From: Heterodera schachtii
Lineage: Eukaryota; Nematoda; Chromadorea; Rhabditida; Heteroderidae
Length of the DNA: 64,000 nt
Direction: 5' to 3'
NCBI GenBank assembly: GCA_023374025.1
Contig: SIJG01000074.1
Span: 383,253-447,252, forward strand
The position numbers were made by a program, and so were the translations under genes. How positions within the stretch are numbered: the stretch's first letter is position 1; each line of letters starts with the position of its first letter. The notes under the pieces are model-generated. The model was not told the origin of the DNA. It saw only the letters and a program-made list of their open reading frames with translations, and searched no databases. Shown one piece after another: positions 32,599 through 44,300 of this stretch.

Positions 32599-35500
32599 AT
32601 GCATCATAAAAATTTTGTCGGCAATGAACGGGGAATGTTTTCACGCAAAAAATTCTTGCCAATGAACCCGGTTTATTCCATTGGCACTCCCGTTGACCAG
32701 CAGCAACAGCAGCAGGGCAAAAACAATGAAGCGGCGGACAACAGTGAAAATGTGCCGGCCAATCAAATGCCACCCGACCTTGACGAGGTGTGTTTAAGCT
32801 ACATGACTAAATGCTCGAGCACAAACAAATTTTCATATTAAAGCCACATTTCGAAATTTTTTCTCGGCATTTGTGATCTTGGGACCTTGAAAACGGATTA
32901 GTTTAGTGTGTCTGTTAAAAACCGGTCTCCATTTTGTCTTGTTTTGCAATGTTTTCACATTTTCCGCAGGCTGACACCACGCATCGCGTCCAAACGGACA
33001 CTTTTGTTAATTATGCGCCCCTCCGACTGCGTTCCGGCTTTCCCCACCCTGACGAAGTTGTGGAAACGCTCTCGCTCAGCAGTGTTTCGTCGCCGGAAAT
33101 TCGCTACACCATGGCCATCCCCGACGAAGTGGTGGACGGAGGTACAGACACAAATGGGATAAGACCCACAATCTCTTACATTTCGGAATTCCTTTTCCTG
33201 GGATTGGGTATGGCTCGGTAAAATGAGGACTTTACCCCCCCCCCCCCCCCTTTCCTGGTCCGACAAACCAAACTTTGCCATATTTGTTACAGATTTTTAA
33301 ATTAGGATTCGCTTTTTACCAAATAGGAAATTTCCATGTTTTTGGGTGTTACGTGATCTATTGAATTCTCGGTTAATTCAAATTTAACTCGTTTTTAGGT
33401 CGGATATCCAATCTTCAGTTGGAGGCCGCACTGTACGCTTGCCAAGCCCATCAGCGTTTTTTGCCTTCCGGGGAAAGGATTGGCTATCTGATTGGTCAGT
33501 TTTACTAATATTGAATTTTTTGGCCCTAAAATTTCGAATATTTCCCATTTTCCGCTTTTTACCTCCATGGCTTGTCATCACCCCTTCCATCCTTCGGCAA
33601 ATGCCACAACCGTTTTACCAATTATGTTTAGGTGATGGTGCCGGCGTGGGCAAAGGGCGCACAATTGCGGCGATTATTTTCGAGAATTTCTTGCGCGGCC
33701 GTCGCAAAGCGATTTGGCTGAGCGTGTCGTCCGACCTGAAGTATGACGCGGAACGTGACCTGCGCGACATTGGGGCGGACAAAATTGCGGTGTGTGCATT
33801 GAACAAATTGCGCTACGGACGCATTGGGTCCTCCGAGAGTGGTGGTGGCATCAGTCGGGGCGTCATTTTCGCCACTTATTCGTCACTGATTGGCGAGAGT
33901 CGGCGCGGTGGCACGGCAAAAGGCGGCAAAAGTGCCGACGCGGACGGAAATGATGGAATCGCCAACGGCACAAAAGCAGCAACGACAGCCGCTTGTAACA
34001 CGCGGCTTCGCCAATTGGTCCAATGGTGCGGCCGCGAGTTTGACGGCGTCATTGTGTTCGACGAGTGTCACCGGGCCAAGAATTTGTGCCCAACCGCTGG
34101 CTCAAAGCCGACCAAGACTGGCAAGGTGGTGCTGGAGTTGCAGCAGGCGTTGCCTGGCGCGCGAATTGTGTACGCCTCCGCGACGGGCGCCACCGGTAAA
34201 GCGCAGGCTGAAAACGGGGAGGGGAAGGAATATGAAAAAACCGATTTAAGCCCTCATAATAACTACTTTTTTCGATATTGTCGCTGATATGGCATTTTAT
34301 GAAATATGTTGCAACTAAATTTTCCATTTTTTCAGAGCCTCGCAACATGGCTTACATGTCCCGGCTTGGCCTCTGGGGCCTTGGGCTGACCTTCAAAACA
34401 TTCGGCGAGTTCATCCACGCGGTGGAGAACCGTGGGGTTGGTGCCATGGAAATGGTTGCGATGGACATGAAGGTGTGTGTGTAACGACATTTTATACAAT
34501 GGATCGTTTAAAGGGGTTCCCCGGCCCTTGATTTGGACATTTCTAATCCCAAAATTACTAACTTTGAAATTCTCATGGTTCAGCTGCGTGGGCTGTACCT
34601 CTCGCGACAACTCTCCTTCAAAGGCGCGAGTTTCTCCGTTGAGGAGACGCCATTGACGCTCGACTTCATCAACATTTACGACGAGTCGGTGAAGTTGTGG
34701 ATGGAATGTCGGCGTCAATTTGCGGTGGGTTTCCTCTTCACAATGTTTGACCCCAAAATGGAAAAATTTGTCATTTTTTGGCGCAAAATCGTTACAAATC
34801 TTGCCTTTTCACCCCGGCGCTGAAAATTTTGATCAAAAACTGAAAAAAAACTTGGCCCGAAGAGCAAAAAAATGTTAAAAAAGCTCGGGCACCCCCATCC
34901 GAATTTTTTTTCTTGCTACAGGCTTGACCAATGGCATGGACACCTCTGCCATGAAAAGACATTTGCTTTTTGATCGATAATTATTGCGTTTCAGCGAGCA
35001 CTGCGTCACATCCCGGACAGCCGGGCCAGCAAGCAGAACGTGTGGGCCCGCTTCTGGGGCGCCCACCAGCGTTTCTTCAAGTACATGTGCATCAGTGCCA
35101 AGGTGGACTCGTGCGTGCGCATTGCGCTGGAGGCAATCCGATGCCAAAAGTGCGTGGTCATCGGCCTGCAGTCGACCGGCGAGTCGCAAACGTTAGACTT
35201 TTTGGACGAAAATGGGGGCGCCGTGTGCGAATTTGTGAGCACCGCCAAGGCGGTGCTGCACTCACTTGTCGACAACTTCTTCCCCACGCACACCGACAGC
35301 AGTGCCATTGACGACTTTGAGCGCATGTTCCTCAGAACGGGTCAGCAACACAACCACCACCAGCACAAGACGTCCAGAAAACGTATGGCTGGCACATAAC
35401 TAGTTTACCCCACACTTACGTTAGCTAACCTTTGCCTTAAAAATTTAATTTTTCTGGTTGCGGCTGAACATTTTCGTCTCCAAATTCAGGCACTTCTTCC

Positions 35501-38500
35501 GCATGGCGCCATGACACTGGCACTGCCGGTGACGGAGACACCCAATCGGCCGCACTGAAGCGTTCAAAATTGCATTTGTTGTGCGGCGGCGGTGACGGAT
35601 TGACAACCGAGCGTGAAAGCGGGGGCAACTCTGAGTTTGACGAGGGGGAGGGCAGCGACGACTACGACTCGTACGGATTGGCCAGTGACGATGACGTGTC
35701 GTCATCGTCCGACGATGATGAGGACGACGAGCTGAGTGCGGAGTCGGACGATGGCGGTGACAACAGTGACGAGGAGGAGTTGGAGCGACTGTTGGGCGGA
35801 GGTGCGGCGGCGATTGATGGCGACGCTGTGCCGCTCGCCAACGACGGCGACAACGCATCCTTTGAACAGCCGGAAGAGGAGGAGGAGGTGAACCCTTTCT
35901 GCATGGACTTGGCCGTCGAGGACCCATGGGCGAGCGTACAGAAGAAGCAAAGCGTTGAAAGCGGCGGTGGCAAAGCGCAGCAACAGCAGTCGCTGGACAA
36001 ACAGCGAGTGGCGGCGGAGGCGGAAAAGCAGCGGCGACAGCAGCGACGCAAGCGCAAAAGGGAGGCGGCGGCCAAGCGGAAGCGACAACAGCGGCAGAAG
36101 CAAGAGGCACTGATCAAAGCCACCGTGTCCAACATTACGGTACCACTTGCTTTTTTGTATATTTTGTCTAAAAATCCAAAAATGAAATTTTAGTGCGGCA
36201 CTAGCGCCGAGCAGTTTATCGCCGAGACGAACATAATCGACGGCAGCCAGGAAGACGACGCGGACGGAAGTGTGAATTTGACGGAGATCAAAGCCAATTT
36301 GTTGGCGGCAATTGAACGTCTTGGCAAGCTGCTTCCCCCGAACACATTGGACAGGTATATAAATATTGAGCCAATTTATCGAGGCGAAGAGGAAATTAGG
36401 AGCTTTTTTGGTTTTTATTATACCGAAAAAGAAATTAGCAATTTAAAAAAAAATGTAGTTTTCCCTAAATTTCTTATGTTTTCGGGTCGGAATTGTTGAA
36501 TACGTCCCAAAATCTTCAACTAAAATGATGCTAGTGATTATGCCCTTGCTCATTCAGCTTGATCAATCTGTTCGGTGGGCCGCACTTTGTCGCGGAAATG
36601 ACCGGCCGTCGGGGTCGCGTTGTCGCGCGCGAGAGCACCGGCGAAGTGGCGTACGAATTGCGCACCGCCGACTCGGATGCGTCGCTGGAAATGATGAACA
36701 TGATAGAGAAGGCATTGATTATGATCATGCAACTTCCTACAAAAGCCAATTTGTTTAGGAGAAATTTATGCGCGGTGAGAAATTGGTGGCCATCATTTCG
36801 GAGGCCGCGAGTTCCGGCATTTCGCTTCAGGTGAGAGTGTTCATAATCATAATCAATGACAAATAAGCGACAGTCGGTGGTTACAGTGAACTGGACCGAA
36901 ATATTGGGTTTTGCGAAGCCGTTCACCCAAATTTGGCCCAAAAAATTAAAAAAATATATATTTGCCGGGTCACAGGTCATATGCCCTCCAACCGATAGTT
37001 AGAAAAATGAACTTGGTCAGATTTATCTTGAAATTTCTGTCATTTTCCTATGTTGCATAATCTTTTTTGTGTTTGAGTCGGACAAACGTGCGCTGAACCG
37101 TCGCCGACGTGTGCACATCACTTTGGAATTGCCGTGGTCCGCCGACAAAGCCATTCAGCAATTTGGTAATTTGTAGAAATTAGGACGTAATTAAGGCGCT
37201 AATTATTCTCTCTCTGGCAGGCCGCACGCATCGGTCGAACCAGGAAAGCGCACCGGAATACTTGTTTCTAATCTCTGAGTTGGCGGGCGAGAAGCGCTTC
37301 GCGTCCATTGTGGCCAAACGGTTGGAGTCGCTCGGGGCGCTAACACAGGGCGACCGGCGAGCCACCGAGTCGCGCGACCTCAGCCAGTTCAACATCGACA
37401 CCAACTACGGCCGCGAGGCGTTGGAGGTGCTGTTGCGCACATTGGTGGGCGACGCGGCACCAATTGTGCCACCGCCGACAGACTACACGGCGGGCAATTT
37501 CTTCGAGGACATGCGAACCTACCTGGAGGGTGTCGGCATGTTGCAGCAGCAGCCGGGCGGGCGCGGCTTCGCCGTCGAGCGCGACACAGTGACAATTCCC
37601 AAATTCCTGAACCGCCTGCTCGGCCTGCCCGTCTACGCGCAGAACAAACTGTTCCAGTACTTCAGCGACATTTGTGCAGAGCTGATCAAAGTGGCCAAAG
37701 TAGACGGCACATTTGACATGGGCATTTTGGGTGAGTCTTTTTGAAGTTTTTCAAAAAATAAAAACTCCAATATAATTGTGTGCCATAGATATCGGAATGG
37801 ACAATGACCGGGTGCACAAGAAGGAGTGCCGTCAGTTCCGCGGTGTTGGCAAAAGTGGCGACTTTGTGGTGGAAATGCACAAAATGGTGGTGATGCGCGG
37901 CATCTCCTGGGACGAGGTGTGCGAACTGCGCAAAAAGCACCGCAAACGAGGGGACGGCTTCTACACGTCCAATGTCGGGCTGAACGGATGCGTGAAGCAC
38001 AGCATCGCGTTCATCTTCGGGCTGGGCATTGACAACGCCAGCGGGTGAGGGTTTTTTTTGGCGGAACGAAATATGCAACCGACCTGATGATCTTTGGTCC
38101 TGGATACTACTACTGCATTGAGATTGGGACAGAAATTCCTGATTTTTAATCCCGTGTTTTGAAAATGAATTATTAAATTGCAGTGATCACCACCTCCCGG
38201 CCGGCTTGGGCATGTCGCGCATGTACTGCATCAACAAGCCGAACACTGGCCGAAGTCCGCGCTACGAAACGATGGACGAGTTGGCACAGCGGTTCACCGC
38301 AGTGCCAAACTTGGCACATGCAGAAAAATTGTGGAAGGAGCAGTTTAACGGTGAGAATAGGGCACGAAAAAGAAGAGAATTGTGGGGGAGAAGGACTTTT
38401 TTATGTGTCTTCATAATTTGGGTCGAACATTTTCAGTTTTCCTAAGTCTTGAAATGACAATCGCTTTCCATATTAAAATTCCCGACCCACAATGGCATCT

Positions 38501-39057
38501 TAAAATGGATGTTGGCACTTTTCAGCATCGGAGCAAATGTGCCACCACCGTTTCTTTTACGGCAAATGTTCAACGGAGGTGAAGGGCACTTTCTGTGAGA
38601 TTGGGCGCCGCATGCGCACTTATTTTGTGCTGTCCGGCTCACTGATTTGCGTGTGGCCCGAGCTGGAGCAAATTTTGTCCACCGACGGGAAGGGCGGCAA
38701 GCGGTCACTCCGTCGACGGATGCAAATTGTACGCGTGCGGACGGACAGCAAACAACGCATTGTCGGTGCGTATGTGTGGCCAATTTTTCGTATAAACCAT
38801 ACAGTTTGATCGCTTTACAAATATTTCAATAATTCGACAAACGTAAACCCCCACTCGAACCATTAATTAGCAATTCGATTAATTAATTCTTTGCGTCCCC
38901 TCATTAAGGCATTTTGGTGATGCCAAGTTACGTGACAAAGCTGGTGGCTCTGTTGGATAGCAAATGCACCGCTGGGAGCAGTGCCGGTGGAACAACTGCT
39001 GCTGCTGTTACGGCCAATCAGGCGAAGAAGAAACCGACGACCGCCGCCGGGCATTGA
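32599..39057 (+). CDS. strawberry notch (SBNO) helicase-like protein
   Basis: Seventeen exons close in phase to 1363 residues, the usual family size. Exon starts: 32599, 32970, 33399, 33632, 34336, 34584, 34995, 35490, 36194, 36558, 36759, 37078, 37221, 37789, 38184, 38526, 38909. Motifs in order: [23 protein letters not shown], Walker-A-like [10 protein letters not shown] (about 153), [15 protein letters not shown] box in [12 protein letters not shown] (about 296), [14 protein letters not shown], an acidic then basic insert in exon 8 (about 549-765), [34 protein letters not shown] and [18 protein letters not shown]. The family comprises nuclear regulators acting with Notch and other signalling; the worm counterpart is let-765/nsh-1. 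Intron 10 starts with GC (36712). Additional upstream exons cannot be excluded. A palindrome begins 137 bp after the stop. Confidence 0.95.
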
Positions 39058-39194
39058 ATCGGCGCCAGAAATTGGCCAGCAAAATCAGGGACATATTGAC
39101 AATGAGAGAGGGAGAGGAGAGGAGAGTGTTTGTGACCTTTTATGTGCAGAAACACATGTAAACGGAGTTGCCAGACCAAAATTGCGAATAATTA

Positions 39195-39982
39195 CTAGGT
39201 CGTTGCATAAAAAAGGGCGCTTTGTAATTTTGAGTGAAAAAACTCGAAAGGTTGGTGTGGGAAAAATCTGCTTTTTTGCTATTTGATAGCCCTATCTGTC
39301 CGCTACAAAATCGCATTAAAAGGGTTTGATCAGCTTTTCAAACTGGCGAGAAAAAAATTCATGAACCAGTTTGGGTCGAAATTGCCCAAAACGGTTTTTC
39401 GGGTTTTAGACCCATTTACAGACCAGAAATTCCGGGGTTTAGACCCCCGTCTAATTGCCCTGTATATTCCGTATCGAATACAAAAAACCGCATCCGGATT
39501 CATCAACTCTTTGATTTTTTATGATTTTTTGAATGTTAATTTTTTGCCGATTTTTAATCAATTTTACAGCAGAAAAATGATCAAAATTTCCAAAATTACT
39601 GAAGAAAAAAGACAACATATTTCTCGTTGTTTTCAAGCCAAAGTTCAAAAAATCATAAAAAATCAAAGAGTTGATGAATCCGGATGCGGTTTTTTGTATT
39701 CGATACGGAATATACAGGGCAATTAGACGGGGGTCTAAACCCCGGAATTTCTGGTCTGTAAATGGGTCTAAAACCCGAAAAACCGTTTTGGGCAATTTCG
39801 ACCCAAACTGGTTCATGAATTTTTTTCTCGCCAGTTTGAAAAGCTGATCAAACCCTTTTAATGCGATTTTGTAGCGGACAGATAGGGCTATCAAATAGCA
39901 AAAAAGCAGATTTTTCCCACACCAACCTTTCGAGTTTTTTCACTCAAAATTACAAAGCGCCCTTTTTTATGCAACGACCTAG
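39195..39982. mobile_element. 788-bp palindromic foldback element, TA duplication
   Basis: Two arms of about 339 bp (39195-39533 and 39645-39982) are, as far as I can compare, identical in opposite orientation, separated by 111 bp. Ends read CTAGGTCGTTGCATAAAAAA and its complement, flanked by TA on both sides (39193-39194, 39983-39984), as in Tc1/mariner-type MITEs. Because the arms are identical, each strand carries the same open frame for about 110 codons, which is not evidence of a gene. A transcript through it would form a very long hairpin. Confidence 0.9.
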
Positions 39983-39984
39983 TA

Positions 39985-41356
39985 TTGTAAAATCCCTCAT
40001 TTTCGGCATGTGTACATCGATACGGTGCCATCACCGCTGTATGTGCCGTGCCGTCTGGGAAAATTTACCCAATTTGTCCGCAAAAAACGACAAAATTATG
40101 AGACTTCCCTCAGCTGATCGCTCTGGCAACTCTGTATATAGATTAGAGAGAAGTAAAGAGCTTTTTATTCTTATTTATTCAAATTTCGTCCATTTATCAT
40201 TTGCGAACCCGGCCCATTCCTGCAAATCCATCTCATCATTTTTATATTTATTTTTTTATCAGCAAATTGTTTTGTGTCTTTTTCGTCGCCCCCCCCCCTC
40301 CCCATTTTTTGTCTGTATACAATCATTTGACTGATTTCATCAATTTTTGTTGTTGCTCCATTTTTTCCTTTTTCATGAGGGATTGATGCACCGCTCTGTT
40401 GTTGACTTTACGTGTTTGCTATAAAAGAGTATTTTTTGAAAAAATGGCAAACAATTGGGATGTTTTTGAGGGTGGTTTTCCCTCATTTCTGCTTCTGCTG
40501 ATGGATGAGTTTGTTTTGTGTTGGCCCTTTTTAAGCCCCCAATTTAAAGGAATTAAACGGTGGAAAAAACAACTAAATTTCAATGAATTTTACTAATTAT
40601 ATGGAAGATAAGATAATTTGTTTATTTATTTGTCAATTTTTATATATTTGTTTTGTTGCCGAATGGGATGGGAAAACCAAAACAACGGCGGATGGGAAGG
40701 GACACCGACGGAGGGGTGGCCGAATCAATTGGCGAAAGAGAGAGAGAGAAGAATGCTTGGGGTATTCATTCATCATTATCCATTAATTTTTATTCCCCAA
40801 AATACCCCAAAAAAAAAATAATAATAATAATAATTAGAGTGCAGCAATTAACTTTGTTAATTGCCCTTCCTTTGGTCGCCGGGCGGGGCAACCAAGTCGA
40901 ATAACAGACACTTTATGAAATTTGGTGTCATAATTGATTCCGGGCCAAGTTTTAATTGATTCTCGGACCAAGTAAGGGGGGGGGGTCTTTGATTGTGATT
41001 CTCGACACTCAATCCCCCGCCCACCGAAAGATTAAAATTCTTTGGGAAAACAAAAACATTGAAATAAGAGATTATTTCTTCAACAAATTTCGAAATTCTA
41101 ATTCGTCAATCACAATGGTGCAAAACATAGGGAGATCGGAATTCCCGTTGCATCTCTGTGTCGTGGGTCTGATTTCCGAATTTTCGGAGTCGAACTTCCG
41201 GCATTTCTGGTGTTGGAATTCCCGATTTCCAAAAATTTTTAGGCTTTCGAATTCCGATAGCGATATTTTTGGTATTGGATTCTAATTTCTGAAATTTTTA
41301 CACCTCGGAATTCCGATTCCCGAAAATTTGAGGTCCTTGAACGCTTTGACTCTGAT
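39985..41356. other. intergenic, no gene seen
   Basis: Contains T-rich sequence, a short AAT microsatellite (40820-40833), a G run (40977-40986) and repeated GGAATTCCGAT-like phrases (41140-41330). The open frames lack exon signals. This is the upstream region of the UGT gene. Confidence 0.5.
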
Positions 41357-44300
41357 ATGTGCCAACATCGTTATTCTCCGTTTGTCCGCTTTTTCCCCCT
41401 CCTCCTCTTTTTGTCCGTTCTCACATTCTCCGTCCGTTCACTTCGAATTTTGCAAATTGTGCCCGGCTTCACCAATTCCCATGTGTTGTTCAATTATCGG
41501 TTAGCCCAAACATTGGCGGACATGGGCCATTCGGTGACTCTGTGGACGCAAATGGAAATGGCAATGGTGTAAGGGAAAGGGGGGATTCGGAAAAATGGGT
41601 AAAAAATGGGGGGGGGGGGAAATTCTGATGGGGGAATCATGAAATTGAGGAAAACGGGGGAATCTGAAATTTGGGAAAGGGGGAGGGGAATGGGAAAATT
41701 CGAGAAAACCGAGGGGACGGGGAAGGGAATAGAAAAATGGGGGGGGGGGAATCGGAAAATGGAAAAAGTAGAAAAAGTAAAGAATTGAGAATTAGCTACT
41801 GGAAATCCGAGAAGTTTCTCGACTGCGTGGAGTCGAATTCCGTGAATTTTGTTTCCGATTGAAATTCTGTCCTTAAAAGTGCTGCATAATTTCTCGCTTT
41901 GTTCCCTCTCAGTTTTGCCGGCGACTTGAAATTGCCCGAGGGGGTCATTGAGCATCGTGTGCCCATCCATTTTCGTGACCGTCTGAAGGTGGAGGGGCTC
42001 AAAGTGTTCCAGGAAATGATATTTGCCCGTGGCACTCCGTACGAGCTGTGGTGGACCGGCCGCGAGTTTCAGGCACTCTTTTACACAACAATTCCGAGTT
42101 CAGCACCGGGGCTCATTTCGAAATGATCAGAAATTGGAGTCCCTAAAAGTAGGCACTGCAAAATTGGATGCCATAACAAAAACAAGGGATTCTTTTGTCC
42201 TGGTGCCCAATTTGGCAGTGGCTGTAAAGTCGGGACAGAAATACCAAATTTCAAAGTCATACCGACCATAATTTTCGTGGAATCAAATGCCGCTAATTTG
42301 CGAAATGTTTTAATACTCATCCGGAAAATTTGAATTGTTGCTATTTTGATAAAATAGGCAACTTTTAGCCTTAGCACCTCACAGGCAAATCTCGATAGAA
42401 CCTTTGAGCCTCGGAATATAGGGGACGAAAACAAAGACGGCGAAAATTCCTAAGACCGTTCTTGGAAATAAGGACAAACCCAGCGGAAGTTTCAAAGGAC
42501 GTCCTTGGCACCAAATGCCGACCGAATCCAGGCTTTAAAATATCAAAAGCATTCCCATTGAATTTTTTTTGAAGGAAATGCGTCTGGAAGCGTGTGAACA
42601 AATGCTGAACGAAGCGGACGCATTGCGCCAAAAATGGGCCAAATTCGACTTGGCCATTGGCCACTTCCACGACTTGTCAGTGCGAATTTTGTGCATTTTG
42701 ATGCATTTTGGGTTAATCATTCAGGAGTCTCGAGTATTTAAGAAGAATTCCTTCTTTGAATTTTCAAAAGTTTTGCCCAAAATCTTTTATAATAAATGAA
42801 AATTTTTAATCGCCGCGAACTATCCGTTTTCAGAAATTTATCTTTTGAAAAATAGACATTGCTAAAAGTTTCGTTGAGCTATGAAATCTCCCTTTTGGCA
42901 CCCGCGAATTGAAAGTCGAAAAGTTTTACAGATTTTGCGACCAAATCCGCTTTATATGTCCATGGATTATGTACCATTTTTGTGGCACTTTAATTTGCAG
43001 ATGCCCTGTGATGTTGGCTGAGCGAGTCGGCGTGCAAAGGGTGGGCGAAGGTTGCGCGATCAGTGATTCTCGAGAGTCTCGGGAAAAAGTTCCGTGTAAC
43101 GGCTGATCGAAAATAGCTGTGGGAGCTCAAAGTGCTGTGGGAGCAATCAAATCCACGTAAGGGGCCCCGAGCGGCGTTTAAAATCCGGTCTTCCACCCCA
43201 ATTTTTCGCCTAAATAATATTCCGACTTCGAGAATCACTGGTGGTGGATGGGATCGGGCCAATGCCAGCCAATGAAATGATCATTCTCCCCCTCCCCCCC
43301 ATTCACAGATGGTTTGGGTCACTCACGGCACTTCACTGTACGACTTCACCGCTGTTACGGTAGGTAAAATAAACATTGGAATATACTGTATTTACTTTTT
43401 TTTCTTCTATCGATTAATTTCATCTTAATTTCTCAATTAATTGATTATATGCGTGTGCCAACAAATTGTGATTAGGAAATTTGTTTTGACAGTTTTACCC
43501 ATGCATACTGTATACATTTATTTATTGCTATTTTGGCTCCCATATTTTCGCCCATTTGTCCATTTTTTGCCGTGCTCTTTTGTCTCTCAACAGCACCCAC
43601 ACACATTGTCACATTGTCTCTTTGTTTGGAAATTGTTCGGGTTACCGCCTTGGCCTTTGTAGGTGAAAAACTGAAAATTGAAAAAGGACGCATAACATTT
43701 TTATGATTTTATAAGCATTTTTGTTCAAACTCTGTCTCATCAGTGATAAGCAAAAATTTTTACAATTTTTAACTCTCAAAATGTAAATTTAAATTAACGA
43801 AAATTTTTTTTTTAAATTATTCAAGAAAATAAAATAATTTTGAGGTCATTTTTAGAGAATCCTCCGTTCTAATGGCCTCCTAAACTCAAAAAGAGTTAAT
43901 CCATTTGATTGTTTTACTTCACAATGCTGCCCGTCAAACCACCATCGTCCAAGCGCTAAATTGCCATTTCCCTCATCTTTGGGATGATTACACGCCTAAT
44001 TAAAAAATAATTATAGTTAATTAGCCAAATTGTTTAGAAGAAAAGTTAAATAAGCCAAGCTTAAAATGGGTGGAAAATTTTTGTTTAAATGGACAAAAAG
44101 CGGGGACATGCATTTTTGGGAATTTTATCACCTCCCCCCCCCTCTCTCTCTCTCCTCTCTCTCTCTCTTTCTCTCTCTCTCTCCTCTCTCTCTCTCTTTC
44201 TCTCTCTCTCCTCTCTCTCTCTCTTTCTCTCTCTCTCTCCTCTCTCCTCTCTCTCTTTCTCTCTCCTCTCTCTCTCTCTCCCCCCATTTTACATCCGGCG

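Noticed and set aside
39283..39894. Two 147-codon frames with identical N-terminal 110 residues on opposite strands
   Set aside because: They come from the identical arms of the palindrome and have no known motif or conserved start context.
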